DNA of 64,000 bases from Phorcus lineatus (lineage: Eukaryota; Mollusca; Gastropoda; Trochida; Trochidae): positions 61,645,022 to 61,709,021 of the forward strand of contig OV121081.1 in the NCBI GenBank assembly GCA_921293015.1. Reading direction: 5' to 3'. The first letter of the stretch is position 1; each line of letters opens with the position of its first letter. The position numbers and the translations under genes are program-made. The notes beneath the pieces are model-generated. The model had not been told where the DNA came from. It made no database searches and worked only from the letters and a program-made list of their open reading frames with translations. Positions 1-12,904 of the stretch are shown here, piece by piece.

Positions 1-1803
1 GGTTCACACCTTACAATGGAGATTGATTAATACAATATATGGATTTGGTCAATTTGTTTGCATATAATTATTCACAAAGTGTATTTCACTGAACTCCTAA
101 TTCTTAGCATTACAGTTACTTTACCCTCTATAAAGGACCTGGGGCCTTAAACTCTTAGAGGCCATTGCACCGAAGATATTGGCAAGCCTCCACCTCTCTT
201 TCCTATTTTACTAAATTAATTTCTTAAGTTAATACTGCAGGACTTGAACTTATCAGGATATTTTAAAGACTGTATACTCACCAATTGGTCGAGACGTTTC
301 AAAGGATATATAGTGAACAGGATATAACATTAAGCATTATTTATATAAACATTATTATGCACTCAGCAAAGAAAAAGGATGTAAGGTAAATGGAGCATGA
401 CGAGGAACATTATATTGGTCATTAATGGCTCTCTTGGGGGCAAGAACCCAACCCAGAACATATACAATTGGAGGCTATTTGAGGACCTCTGAGACACACT
501 ATGATACTGAATCAATCATTGTAGTGCACGTGTCCTTGAAATCTGGGCAGTTGCTAAACTTGTTTCTATAAAAATAGATTTGGTAGGGTCCATGCCTTTG
601 AAATAGGAATAACTGGTATACATATGATTACTTTATTACCCCTGCTTTGCTTTGGAATGCTTACAAAGTACTCAATGCCTTTTCTCTGTGATTAGCAATT
701 GATAATTGTATTTATTTTTTGGATTGTGGAAGAATGGGAATTCTTCGAGAGAACAGAATGTGTGAAAGATTTGTCCTGGTGAAAGTTTTACATTTGTAAG
801 CTTGTTTTTATGAAGAGTGATTTGGGGAAAGGACTGACTAACCTCCCCCTTTTAGAAAAACTCTTTGGTACTCCTCATGTAAGCTAAGATTTGGCTTCTC
901 CTGGCCTTGTGTTGTCACCATCCTCCGTTACACAGTGGTCCTATACTCTTTACAAATCATCCCTGGGAATTTTCATTAGGAAAATTTGTACTCAAATTAA
1001 AATACTACTAGTACTCAAATTGAAATACTTATAGTACTCAAATATGTCTTTTGACAGACCTGTAGGTCCATTTAACATGGCAGTTTCATTGCCTTACTCA
1101 AATCAAAGTCAGATAATTTTAATGTAATAGTTTTCCTGAGGGGTGATAAAGTGAAGAGCATCCACCCTTGGTAAGTATGGATGCATTATCAACACTCTAG
1201 CAACCAAATTGATAAATGCTAAACCATTCGGAGTTGCTAACTTACAGGAATCACAATGTGTTACTATATTTAAAAACAAGGATTCAGTTACTAAAGACCT
1301 GCAGATGAGGTAAAGGCTTGACTCAATCACGAGGCCTGGATAAAGCATTAAGAGCTCTTCAAACCTATCCAGCATCTGCAAAATAACCCCTTCCCCCAAT
1401 CCCCTCTCCAAACTTAAGTTAATCTAAATATTAAAATACTTCATGATTGTAATCTTAGTCTATTTCATAATCCTCAATGAGTAGAGTACAGCAAATTGAA
1501 CTTGTGTTTATGAAGTAAGATTCGAGATTAACTGATTTACCCTTCACTTTATGTAGTCCTTATGTGCTTCAGTGGTTTGTACAAAATCTTTGTACGGTGA
1601 TTATGAAATACCACATGTTATAGTTTATGTACTTATGCTTGAAAATCAAGTTAATTCTTGCTTTTGTAATATGAACCGTTCATGTTATGATTTGCTTGCA
1701 AAACGTAGACTACTTTGAGGCAGAATTCTCAACTCCCCATTCAGGGCATAGCATGTCTACAAACATATCTATAGTCTAGTCTAATGGGTAGTTGTGTTTA
1801 CAG
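1..1803. other. Non-coding, no recognised content
   Basis: AT-rich DNA without a convincing exon. The 100-codon minus-strand frame at 1109-1411 lacks any recognisable motif or splice context. Confidence 0.5.
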
Positions 1804-1863
1804 GGTGACTATGGTTACAGACTATCATATGACACGCTATTGATCTATGGTGATGTCGATTTC
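1804..1863 (+). other. Weak exon candidate A
   Basis: Acceptor GTTTACAG (ends 1803) and donor TTC|GTAAGA, 60 bases, open in phase 0 for 20 codons (G-D-Y-G-Y-R-L-S-Y and onward). No family is recognised. A 60-base open frame is common by chance; support comes only from the splice sites and from phase agreement with the candidate at 3232. Confidence 0.22.
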
Positions 1864-3231
1864 GTAAGACATCTCTCGGCCCACGCTTTACAATCAACAA
1901 TAACAAAAAATCATCATGCATTTTCTTCATTATTTAATGATATCTTGCATAAGATGGAAATTATCTTGTTATTTTGTTTTTTCAAAGTTTTTTTTTCATC
2001 AAAGATGTGAAATCTTTAATGACAAACAATGTTTAGCATATACAACATTGATATGAAAGATTAATATACTCTTGTTTTTTTTACCTTTTACATGCTAGAC
2101 AAATATTGTTTAAAAAATATTTCCTACCTTTATAGTAGATTAAATCTAAAGATAAAGATCTCAAGACATTGTCTCTTTTTTTTTTTGTGATAAGCAAAAC
2201 TTGTTTTTGTCTTTGAACATCTATTGTAATTTAAAAACTAAAGGTTTAGCATTATTTGAGTAATGTTTAGGAATGCAGTAATTCAAGTTTTCTTTCATGT
2301 TTTAGTTCTAAATGGTCACTGTAAGCCATGTATTTCTATTTCACAGTGTAGTACACTTTATTTAGCAGAATAGAAAATCCTCTCAATATCAATTTGTCAA
2401 TTTCTGGTTTTTTTAACTATTGAATTTCTTGATAAAGATTCTTTTCTGGTCAATTTGTATCCTTTATAAAATAACATGATTTTTTTACAATCAATCATGG
2501 CAAACTCTTATGCCTTGGAAATAGAATTTGATCAAACCATCAGTGCCTTCCTTTACCAAGCATCCTTTAAGGTTAACCTTAACTCCCATTCTTTAAAATT
2601 GCACTACCTTTAGCTTAGTGACTTTTGAATACCTTAGGGCTTTGTGAAAGGAGGCCCATTTAGTAGCTATGTGACAGGAATCATAATTAACTCTAATAGC
2701 CATGTAGTAATGTACCAGAAATATTTCTGAACTAATAGGTAATGAAATTGTTTTATTTAATGAAGATCAGTCATATATTTGTTTTGAAAGCGTATCCTGT
2801 AAACAAAACATGATTTTTCATCTCTTCAAGAAGACGCCCAGCTCTTACCAGGAAATAGGTTAACCTTTGTAGAAAGGTTATCGACTTGAAGGGATGATAT
2901 TGAAAGAGAGATCAAGTATCCAAGAAGTTTAAACAATTTTGACGTGACAATGACCAAGTTTGTTTGTTTGTGATATAATCAAACAGGTCTTAGAGGTCAA
3001 GTGTTTTAGTGATAGAGCTTATCATGTACTTATGTCAGGTCATTATCGTTTGCGTTATAAATACTTCAAAGTTGATGTGATTAAGTGGTATTGCTTTATT
3101 AGAACATTTCGATGATATGGCTTACACTTATTTGGTGTTGATATTATCATGTGAAAGACGTAAGAATATACCAATGGTTTGACCCTGGTTAATCTGCTAA
3201 AATCATTTATTTAATTTTATTTATTTTTCAG

Positions 3232-3300
3232 GATCCACAAACGTCTTTATGGAATTACGGTTTTAGCACACAATTAGAAGGACCAAAGTAAAATCAAAAG
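3232..3300 (+). other. Weak exon candidate B
   Basis: Acceptor ATTTTTCAG (ends 3231) and strong donor AAG|GTAAGT. In the frame continued from 1804-1863 it reads 19 codons to a TAA at 3289-3291, nine bases before the donor. It could be the end of an upstream gene that has a spliced 3' UTR, or an untranslated 5' exon of UGCG. Confidence 0.28.
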
Positions 3301-3354
3301 GTAAGTGTATTATGGGCCAAAAAATATAATCTTGAATTTTATGAACTGTTGGTA

Positions 3355-3384
3355 TTGAATGTTCAATGTTCAATGTTCAATGTC
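3355..3384 (+). repeat. Short (TTCAATG)n repeat
   Basis: Four near-perfect copies of a 7-bp unit, a simple microsatellite. Confidence 0.8.
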
Positions 3385-3880
3385 CTAAGGGCTAATGTAT
3401 TCATAGGAAACACTTATAAGGGAACTGTTTTGGAGAGATGTTAATTGGAAATATGCTTTACATCTGTCTCAAAGGGGGAAAGGGGGATGACTCATTTTTT
3501 TCACCTCGTAACCCACAGGCAAAGAGTCTAACTTTGATTGGTCTGTTGGTCTGCAAGGGTGTATAATTAGTCCTGAGTATCTTAAATGCGAAATTGATTT
3601 ATTGTGGAATTGATTCTCTGCGACCACTTTTCTATATTGAGAGTGTGTCTTTGTTATCAATGGGCAGAACAGTATGTCACCACTTCATTTGCTAATGCAT
3701 CTTTAACTGGGCACTTATTGTAGCAATGGCGGATCCATGGGATTGGAGGTCAGGAATTTTGACAAACCCATTTGGGACCAATTGAGTGTAAAAATCTAAC
3801 TCAAAATTTGAAACTCAACCCTCCCCCTTTCAAAATTTCTGGATCCATCACTGCTTAGCATGCAGTTGTTTGGATTGGTT

Positions 3881-6320
3881 GCCAGCTAAAATACAATCAG
3901 CTGTCGTGATCTCTGAGGTTGCCAGCTAAAATACAATCAGCTGTCGTGATCTCTGAGGTTGCCAGCTAAAATACAATCAGCTGTCGTGATCTCTGAGGTT
4001 GCCAGCTAAAATACAATCAGCTGTCGTGATCTCTGAGGTTGCCAGCTAAAATACAATCAGCTGTCGTGATCTCTGAGGTTGCCAGCTAAAATACAATCAG
4101 CTGTCGTGATCTCTGAGGTTGCCAGCTAAAATACAATCAGCTGTCGTGTTCTCTGAGGTTGCCAGCTGAAATACAATCAGCTGTCGTGTTCTCTGAGGTT
4201 GCCAGCTAAAATACAATCAGCTGTCGTGATCTCTGAGGTTGCCAGCTAAAATACAATCAGCTGTCGTGATCTCTGAGGTTGCCAGCTAAAATACAATCAG
4301 CTGTCGTGATCTCTGAGGTTGCCAGCTAAAATACAATCAGCTGTCGTGATCTCTGAGGTTGCCAGCTAAAATACAATCAGCTGTCGTGATCTCTGAGGTT
4401 GCCAGCTAAAATACAATCAGCTGTCGTGATCTCTGAGGTTGCCAGCTAAAATACAATCAGCTGTCGTGATCTCTGAGGTTGCCAGCTAAAATACAATCAG
4501 CTGTCGTGATCTCTGAGGTTGCCAGCTAAAATACAATCAGCTGTCGTGATCTCTGAGGTTGCCAGCTAAAATACAATCAGCTGTCGTGATCTCTGAGGTT
4601 GCCAGCTAAAATACAATCAGCTGTCGTGATCTCTGAGGTTGCCAGCTAAAATACAATCAGCTGTCGTGATCTCTGAGGTTGCCAGCTAAAATACAATCAG
4701 CTGTCGTGATCTCTGAGGTTGCCAGCTAAAATACAATCAGCTGTCGTGATCTCTGAGGTTGCCAGCTAAAATACAATCAGCTGTCGTGATCTCTGAGGTT
4801 GCCAGCTAAAATACAATCAGCTGTCGTGATCTCTGAGGTTGCCAGCTAAAATACAATCAGCTGTCGTGATCTCTGAGGTTGCCAGCTAAAATACAATCAG
4901 CTGTCGTGATCTCTGAGGTTGCCAGCTAAAATACAATCAGCTGTCGTGATCTCTGAGGTTGCCAGCTAAAATACAATCAGCTGTCGTGATCTCTGAGGTT
5001 GCCAGCTAAAATACAATCAGCTGTCGTGATCTCTGAGGTTGCCAGCTAAAATACAATCAGCTGTCGTGATCTCTGAGGTTGCCAGCTAAAATACAATCAG
5101 CTGTCGTGTTCTCTGAGGTTGCCAGCTAAAATACAATCAGCTGTCGTGATCTCTGAGGTTGCCAGCTAAAATACAATCAGCTGTCGTGATCTCTGAGGTT
5201 GCCAGCTAAAATACAATCAGCTGTCGTGATCTCTGAGGTTGCCAGCTAAAATACAATCAGCTGTCGTGATCTCTGAGGTTGCCAGCTAAAATACAATCAG
5301 CTGTCGTGATCTCTGAGGTTGCCAGCTAAAATACAATCAGCTGTCGTGATCTCTGAGGTTGCCAGCTAAAATACAATCAGCTGTCGTGATCTCTGAGGTT
5401 GCCAGCTAAAATACAATCAGCTGTCGTGATCTCTGAGGTTGCCAGCTAAAATACAATCAGCTGTCGTGATCTCTGAGGTTGCCAGCTAAAATACAATCAG
5501 CTGTCGTGATCTCTGAGGTTGCCAGCTAAAATACAATCAGCTGTCGTGATCTCTGAGGTTGCCAGCTAAAATACAATCAGCTGTCGTGATCTCTGAGGTT
5601 GCCAGCTAAAATACAATCAGCTGTCGTGATCTCTGAGGTTGCCAGCTAAAATACAATCAGCTGTCGTGATCTCTGAGGTTGCCAGCTAAAATACAATCAG
5701 CTGTCGTGATCTCTGAGGTTGCCAGCTAAAATACAATCGGCTGTCGTGATCTCTGAGGTTGCCAGCTAAAATACAATCGGCTGTCGTGATCTCTGAGGTT
5801 GCCAGCTAAAATACAATCGGCTGTCGTGATCTCTGAGGTTGCCAGCTAAAATACAATCAGCTGTCGTGATCTCTGAGGTTGCCAGCTAAAATACAATCAG
5901 CTGTCGTGATCTCTGAGGTTGCCAGCTAAAATACAATCAGCTGTCGTGATCTCTGAGGTTGCCAGCTAAAATACAATCAGCTGTCGTGATCTCTGAGGTT
6001 GCCAGCTAAAATACAATCAGCTGTCGTGATCTCTGAGGTTGCCAGCTAAAATACAATCAGCTGTCGTGATCTCTGAGGTTGCCAGCTAAAATACAATCAG
6101 CTGTCGTGATCTCTGAGGTTGCCAGCTAAAATACAATCAGCTGTCGTGATCTCTGAGGTTGCCAGCTAAAATACAATCAGCTGTCGTGATCTCTGAGGTT
6201 GCCAGCTAAAATACAATCAGCTGTCGTGATCTCTGAGGTTGCCAGCTAAAATACAATCAGCTGTCGTGTTCTCTGAGGTTGCCAGCTAAAATACAATCAG
6301 CTGTCGTGTTCTCTGAGGGG
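3881..6320 (+). repeat. 40-bp minisatellite, about 61 near-identical units
   Basis: The 40-bp unit begins GCCAGCTAAAATACAATCAG and repeats without spacers for about 2.44 kb. Only a few variant bases occur: A>T at 4149, 4189, 5109, 6269 and 6309; A>G at 4168; A>G in three successive units at 5739, 5779 and 5819. Each unit holds an E-box (CAGCTG) and a CAGCT...AGCTG inverted repeat able to form a 5-bp stem. The homogeneity points to recent expansion or gene conversion. Confidence 0.98.
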
Positions 6321-7778
6321 ACTCTGTTGAGAAAGAAGTGCACTATCATTTTTGTGTTTTCAAGACTCAAAGGAAAATAACATGTTTGGCTAGGAAAAAA
6401 TGTTAGGTATACCTGTTAAGATTGGGATAAACACTCTTTATCTGGTATCTTGAACGGGGATGATCTACTTTGATAACGGTTATGATTTGCAGTTTGAGTT
6501 CAACTGAATAATAACAACATAATGTTGGATGGCACTGACTGTGACAGCAACCCCAGAAATTGTTGCCTTGATGGAAGGATATGTTTTTAATTCTTTTAGC
6601 ATCACTAAGGTGAGAGGCACAGTGCTATACCCTTCAAATGGAGCAGAACATCTTATACAAGGTGAATCCACTAGATAGCTCTCATCTGACACTCATATAG
6701 ATGTGGAACTATATTTTGATCAGACTGAGAGCAGTATACTGCATCATGTCTATTGAACAGAAGCATCTCTTTTCCTGTGATTACATAATTTTTACTACAA
6801 CCTCATAGTCTCTGAAAATATATGCAAACAAATTTTGATCTTCAGGGAATATTCTGAAAATCCTGTTACAGTTGTTGCATATCCTTACTGATTTATTTTA
6901 CAAGAAGTCAGTATATAGTCATAAACTGTAAAATTGATGTTTCAAATGACTGAAAACAGCCTTCGTACTCGAGGGAAAACTTTGATTTTAGTTATGTATT
7001 CCCATTAGCTAGAGAGACTTGAAACGTTCTATACTGTTAGTCAAAGGTAGCAATCAACCAAAACTTTCCAAGCTTGTGAAGTGTATGTTTGTTTTGCTTA
7101 CATTTTCTCTATGTTCTTAGGAGTGTTTGCACTTTTCTCAATCGTAGTTACAAAAAAATGAAAGTGATAAGTGGAAAGAAGAATATTTTTAAGATTCAAG
7201 AACTGAAAGCAGTCTATCTACAACTGAAGTTTAGAAAGAAAACAAACATTTGATCTGGGGTATTGACCTTTTTTCAAATAAAAGCTAAACCAAAAGGGGT
7301 TATGTCTCTACAACTTAATATAACAAACTAGAGAAATCTAAGAAGCTTTTAGATATTTCATTTCCATTGTCAGATATTGACATTTTACCTCAAAACCTTC
7401 TTTTTGAGGCCCAGGCAATAGTCGAGGAAACTTTGCAAGTCATGCGAAGGATGTGTGTACTATGTGTACATTTTCTCACACAAACCCGCTAGAACTGTAG
7501 GCACATTCCGCACATGACTACTTTGCCCTCCCTCTCATCTGGGAGACTTTATCCTCACCACTGACAACCCTATGTCCTACATCATATATACCTCAAGTTC
7601 CTGAAGGAGGCCTGCATTCCTTTCCATCTTCCTTGATCTAGTGGAGAAGGTCATGCACAGTGACTCCATGCTTCACAGCATACCCCAGCTGACCTGTCAC
7701 CGTTACAGTCAATTGTAGAGTACAGTTCAATATTCAATCAATATTGTTGCGTGGGAGCTAGGCACATGGATGTCAGAG

Positions 7779-8260
7779 ACTTGGTGTTCAATCTTCATTC
7801 AGGTTCGTGCTTGGTTTGTTGTGATTATTATTTAAAATTTTGGTAGAATCTCTGGAGTGACATTGCTTGATGAGACATGGACTGTGGACACTTTGGTGTT
7901 GACTGATCTTGATTCATCTGGATTCAGGTTGGTGCTTGTTTATTTATGATTGTTTTATGATTTCCGTGTAATTGTTTACACTATCAGAGAAACAGTTACT
8001 TCAGAGACAGTCTGTTGTCTTCATGTTAAGAGCTGGTGACGGATGTACTGAAGAGACTTTGGTGTTCAGAACTCTTCATTCAGGTTGGTGCTTGGTTTAT
8101 GATTGTTATGAAAGATTTTGGTGGAGTTGTTATATCTGTCAGAGAAAATCATTTAGAGACAGTTCAATCATTATTTGATGTTAAAGAGCTGATGACATAT
8201 GGTCATGATGAAGACCCTGGTGTTCAGATCTCATAATACAGGTTGGAGTTTTGATTTGTT
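7779..8260 (+). repeat. Diverged tandem repeat, period about 112-166 bp
   Basis: The core TTGGTGTTCA...TTCAGGTTGGTGCTTG recurs near 7779, 7891, 8057 and 8217 with drifted sequence between. The frames here are repeat shadows, not genes. Confidence 0.6.
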
Positions 8261-9974
8261 GGCTTTTGTCTAAGATGTTTTTGGAATTATGATGAATTGT
8301 AACATGTCTTTGTCGTATTCTGGATTTTGATTCTGTATGTTGAATGACAATGAAAACCCGCAAAGTGATACATTTTGTTTAATAGATTTGGCCCGATTCA
8401 AGATTTAATTTTTGTGTTTCATTGAAAAAATTTGCCGTACTCAAATTTTTATAGTTGTCATTGTCATTTTTAGATTGTGTCTAGCGCCAGATATCACAAA
8501 TAAATCTTAATATGATTTATTTTTTAAGAACAAAAATATTTTCAAGTGGGCTAACTTAGTCCAAGTTTTTCCGTGTTTCATGCTGCCGCAACTGTTTTGA
8601 TGTCACAATGTTTGCTTTACTCTCACAATGGTCTTGGGCCAGTTTAAGACTTTTGTTCTTGGGAGTTATACAATATTTTTTGAAGAGCTTATATGTTTGT
8701 TTTGGTCTAAAATTAAATTGCAAACTCCATTGGTTTGAAACTAAATAACAATGAATCCCTGAAATTTTACTAACACAACTATTAATCTTCCATTTACATT
8801 CGGTAGTACACAGGAAAGGAAAATCCGAGTAATGACATCATAATTCAGTAGCACGCACTTCTCGTACGGGTAAAATATAATTACACCCACTTGTTGTGGT
8901 ATATATACTATTTGTCACATATCATGTTGTAGCTGAAACAATTATCTACCAATTGATATAATTTTTAGGCGTTTTTGAAAAAATGTTGTATTAGAAACAC
9001 TAACATACTCAGTGGTCCTTTAACTTGACTATTGCACAAGATAGAAGAGTTTTTGCAGAAATTGTTGCTCTGTTCAGAAAATCTCTTTTTGTCATCAAAT
9101 TGTGGTGGCCAAGTTAGGAGCAGATAAATCATTTCATCTTCAGAAGGGTGAGAGGACTTGCCTACTTGTCCTGTTGCTGAATCATTAGTTTTCCTCCTTC
9201 CTGTCATTGACCGCTGTTATCCTCCTCTGGATGACTTGGTTGACATTATATGAGTACCTCATTTTAACTTTGTAAGGATAATCTATATATGTTTGGTCAG
9301 TGCAGGGATACATAGGTAATATATTTTAAGTTTCTAATATCACTTTCTTACAGTTGCAATAGCTGCCTTTTGAATATTTACTTGCTATATAGAGTTCTTC
9401 AGTTTCTGTTCAAGTATTGAAGGATGACCCTTTCCCAACAGTGATATCCATGGTTATGTCTCTATTTTATCCTTGGCCTAGTCTCAAATATATATTTGTT
9501 TGATCAATTGTTTGAATTCAGCCTTTCCAAATGGTTAGACACATGTATTTAGCAGATGGAAGGTTAATCTTTTCCTTGGTACGGTCACTGGAAGTGGCTT
9601 ACCATAAAACTGAGGGAGTGAGGATGAGGATAACTTTGATGAAATTAAGTAATATAATTTGAAATTTTCCTGGAAAAAATTATTTGTATATATTATTCTC
9701 TTTCTATCAAATGTGTTTAATATTTTAAAAATGTCATTGCTTTTATCATGCGATACTTGAAATTGAGTTTTTTTTTAATGTAGTTCTGCAAATTTGGTAT
9801 ATATAACTATATAATGTGCCTGAAATAATCTTTCTGGTTGAAAATAGTGAATTCAGAATTACAAGGGAGATAACCTAGACATTAAAAACATCAAAAGTTA
9901 GTGAAACAGTATTGAAAGTGGCCTTTAACCCTCAGTTACCTCCTTTAACCTTTGAATTTGCATTAAAAGCTGAA

Positions 9975-10065
9975 TTGACTCAACTAAACTCAGCTTAAGT
10001 CAACTCAGCTCAACTCAACTCAACTCAGCTCTCCTTCATCCTCCAAACAACTCAACTCAACTCAC
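9975..10065 (+). repeat. (CAACT)n pentanucleotide microsatellite, interrupted
   Basis: Runs of CAACT/CAGCT with an interruption at about 10030. Confidence 0.85.
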
Positions 10066-10884
10066 CTGACCTTTATGTATCGTGTAAATTATCTTTGTAC
10101 ATTTCTACATATAAACATTCATCTCATGTCAGGGTCGTGTTAATACAGGAAATGAGCTGTCACCTTTTGACCTTGCAATGTTACCTTTGTATATTTACTA
10201 GACCAGAGGCTTTCCCATGGGTACAGCCATAAATCTCTCATAAGTCAGGTTTTATTTCACTGTTTTCACTGTTAAATGATAGTGGTTAAATCCTTTTTAG
10301 TTGTGATGCTGATATTTTCACACACCTATTTCAAACATTGACACGCAACTTTAGAGGTTTAGGTCTTCTCACAAAAGCACATATTTTACATTATCACTTA
10401 AAAATATCCCCCACAAGACATTTGGGACATTCAGTGCTAGCACTTACATACACTTCCAACATTTGAAAAGTGAAAACTTGTTTTCATAGGTAGCAAGAAT
10501 TTTTTCACAAATCAGTATTATAATTGCAACATATCACCTAATTATAATCAAAGGAAAAGCAATTCTGTTTGCGTCATTTCAGTGCGTAAATGAAACACAG
10601 TGGACGGATAAAGATCCAATTACAATTAATGTAGGTAGTCATCCAAAGCTGGGAATAATGTCCTAACCCAGCAGTTTGATGGGGGAATGAATCTGGAATA
10701 TCCTTAATGTTTAATGATTGATTGGGGGTAGCGTGACCCCTGCTGTGACCTATTGATCTCTGCTGATTGATTGAGCGATGGATTGCCTGCATCATGAGCA
10801 TTCAATCTGTCTGCTGATGAATTTCATTAACCTTCCCATTGCTCTGGTAATAACCCTTTCAATGAGCTCCATAGTGTTGGAATA

Positions 10885-11170
10885 ACAACCCTTTATTTGG
10901 ATATGCTGGTGATTTGATAACGGCAAGTATCGCTCTGACACTTATCCTGCAATATTCTGGAATAACCTCTTAGTTAATACTTGTTTCTGGATTGTTCCCT
11001 TTAGTAAAGAGTTTTGTTGCCTAGTAATGCAGCGTACAGTAATGGGATGGTAACCCCTTTATTTAGATATGCTGGGGATTTGATAATAGGAAGTGTCACT
11101 CTGGCGCTTAACTATTTTTATTCAGGAATAACCTCAAAGTTTATGCTTGGTTCTGTATTGTACCATATTG
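10885..11170 (+). repeat. Two diverged tandem copies, period about 166 bp
   Basis: CCCTTTATTTGGATATGCTG at 10889 recurs with small changes at about 11055, each followed by GGTGATTTGATAA-like sequence and GGAATAACCTC. Confidence 0.65.
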
Positions 11171-12654
11171 CAGAGTTAAATTGCAGATCAAATGTTATGT
11201 GCTTTAGGTTTAAATTTTCATTGACATCAATAACACATTTGATGATCCCTAGAAATCTTGGAATATTGTTGATTTGATTATCAAGCAGAATCTTCCACAA
11301 TATATCTCGCTTATAGTATTGACATAATATTCCCTCACTTAAAACAATCTGAATGTTTTAGGTCATTACATCATAAAAAAGCTGTGGGGAAATTAAGGCA
11401 TGTCACATGTTTATTGATAAATGTTGATAAATATTTGGTCAAAACAGAAGCCAAGGAGACACAGAAATTTTGCACAATACTAAATCCACCTCAGGTGTTG
11501 TGAAATCTCTATACAATGATATCGTGGTGTAGGGGGTATTGCAAAATGCATGTGATTTGTTTTGGTTTGGACTGATTGTGATCGGGTTAATCCATTCTGT
11601 TTCAGTCATGTGTTATCAAACTTACTCGGTACTTAAACCCAGTTGACTATTAATAGTCTGATATAAAAATGTCTACTAGTGCATGCATACTGAAGGTCTG
11701 TCAGGAAAACTAATTCTCTAACCATTGGAAGAAAATACTTGGACAGGTGTTTTGGAAGGTGGGTTTTGATGTTTAGAAAGAGACAAAGAAATCACTATAA
11801 CAGTTGTACTTGATAAGAAAAGAATTTTGAAGGAAAAAACAAACACTTTCTTTGCTCTCACTTTAGCTTCTCACTTATTTGACCAGCCATTCTTTTCGAC
11901 CAATTCAATGAGTTTATACAATTATTTAAGAAAGGGGATACTGGCTACTGGCTAAAATAAATTATCCCTGAATATTCCAGGAACCCTTGATAAATTGTTT
12001 ATCAATGGCTGTGTTTATAAGTAGAACAATCCATATATTCAATTATTATATGGTTATTACATTGGAGTTAATTAACAATTATATTTTTATATGATTTTAT
12101 ATGATTATATAATTATCAATAATTAAAAATTTGTATTATGTTCATCATCGCAACTTTTTTGTTTGTTTGAATTTTTGCATCATTGAGTTAAATCACTCTT
12201 TCTGTTATAAAGAAAATCTTAACATATACCATTATCATGGCTTTATGCTAGCATAAGAGAAAACTATTTAAGTACTATATGCATAAATTCATATCCAAAT
12301 GTTATGTTTCTGTGATGCATTTTATCATAAAAATTGTACCATTATGGCAAAATATTGTCATTAATCTGAAATGTTTTATTTATTATTTATTATCAGCAGC
12401 ATCAGTTCCAATAGATACATCACCCTAATGGTATTTGCTGAGTCATTTATCATTGTCAATACCTGTTATATACCAGATGATCTATATTGTCATTAGTAAG
12501 GTATGCAGATGTCGAATACCAATAAATTAATGAGCCATAAAATGCATTGATATTGATAGGGGACCACAGCCAGTCATTATAATATTTCATGTTTATAACT
12601 TAGCTTTAGTTCTTTTCTTTGGTAATATCATATAGGTTATGTAACTGGTAAACT

Positions 12655-12791
12655 TAAGGATTGTTTTACATTTTTTGTGCCTCTATCGATGTATAACAGC
12701 AACAAATTGTATAACATCGCGTAGTGATGTTATACAAAATTTGTTGCTGTTATACATCGATAGAGGCACAAAAAATGTAAAACAATCCTTA
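12655..12791. repeat. Long near-perfect palindrome (about 65-bp arms, 7-base loop)
   Basis: The left arm starts TAAGGATTGTTTTACA and the right arm ends with its reverse complement. The arms differ only by a 2-base gap near 12706-12711, and the loop is GCGTAGT. It can extrude a cruciform, or give a long hairpin if transcribed. Probably a fold-back element or the relic of one. Confidence 0.93.
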
Positions 12792-12904
12792 TAATTACAA
12801 AATCAACTCTATTTCCAACGATTTTCTGAATAATTTTAACAATTGAATATTTGTCGTCAACATTATGTTAGTTTGCAGTTTGTTACACACAACTATTCAT
12901 GGTG

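Larger units (their letters stand above)
6321..12650. other. Non-coding region with scattered repeats
   Basis: No exon recognised. It holds the diverged repeats at 7779-8260 and 10885-11170 and a (CAACT)n microsatellite at about 9975-10065. The rest is AT-rich and unassigned. Confidence 0.5.

Noticed and set aside
1109..1411. 100-codon minus-strand frame
   Set aside because: No motif, no splice support and no codon-composition contrast with its surroundings.
3881..6320. CRISPR-like regular repeat array
   Set aside because: Units are contiguous with no unique spacers, and the genome is eukaryotic; it is a minisatellite.
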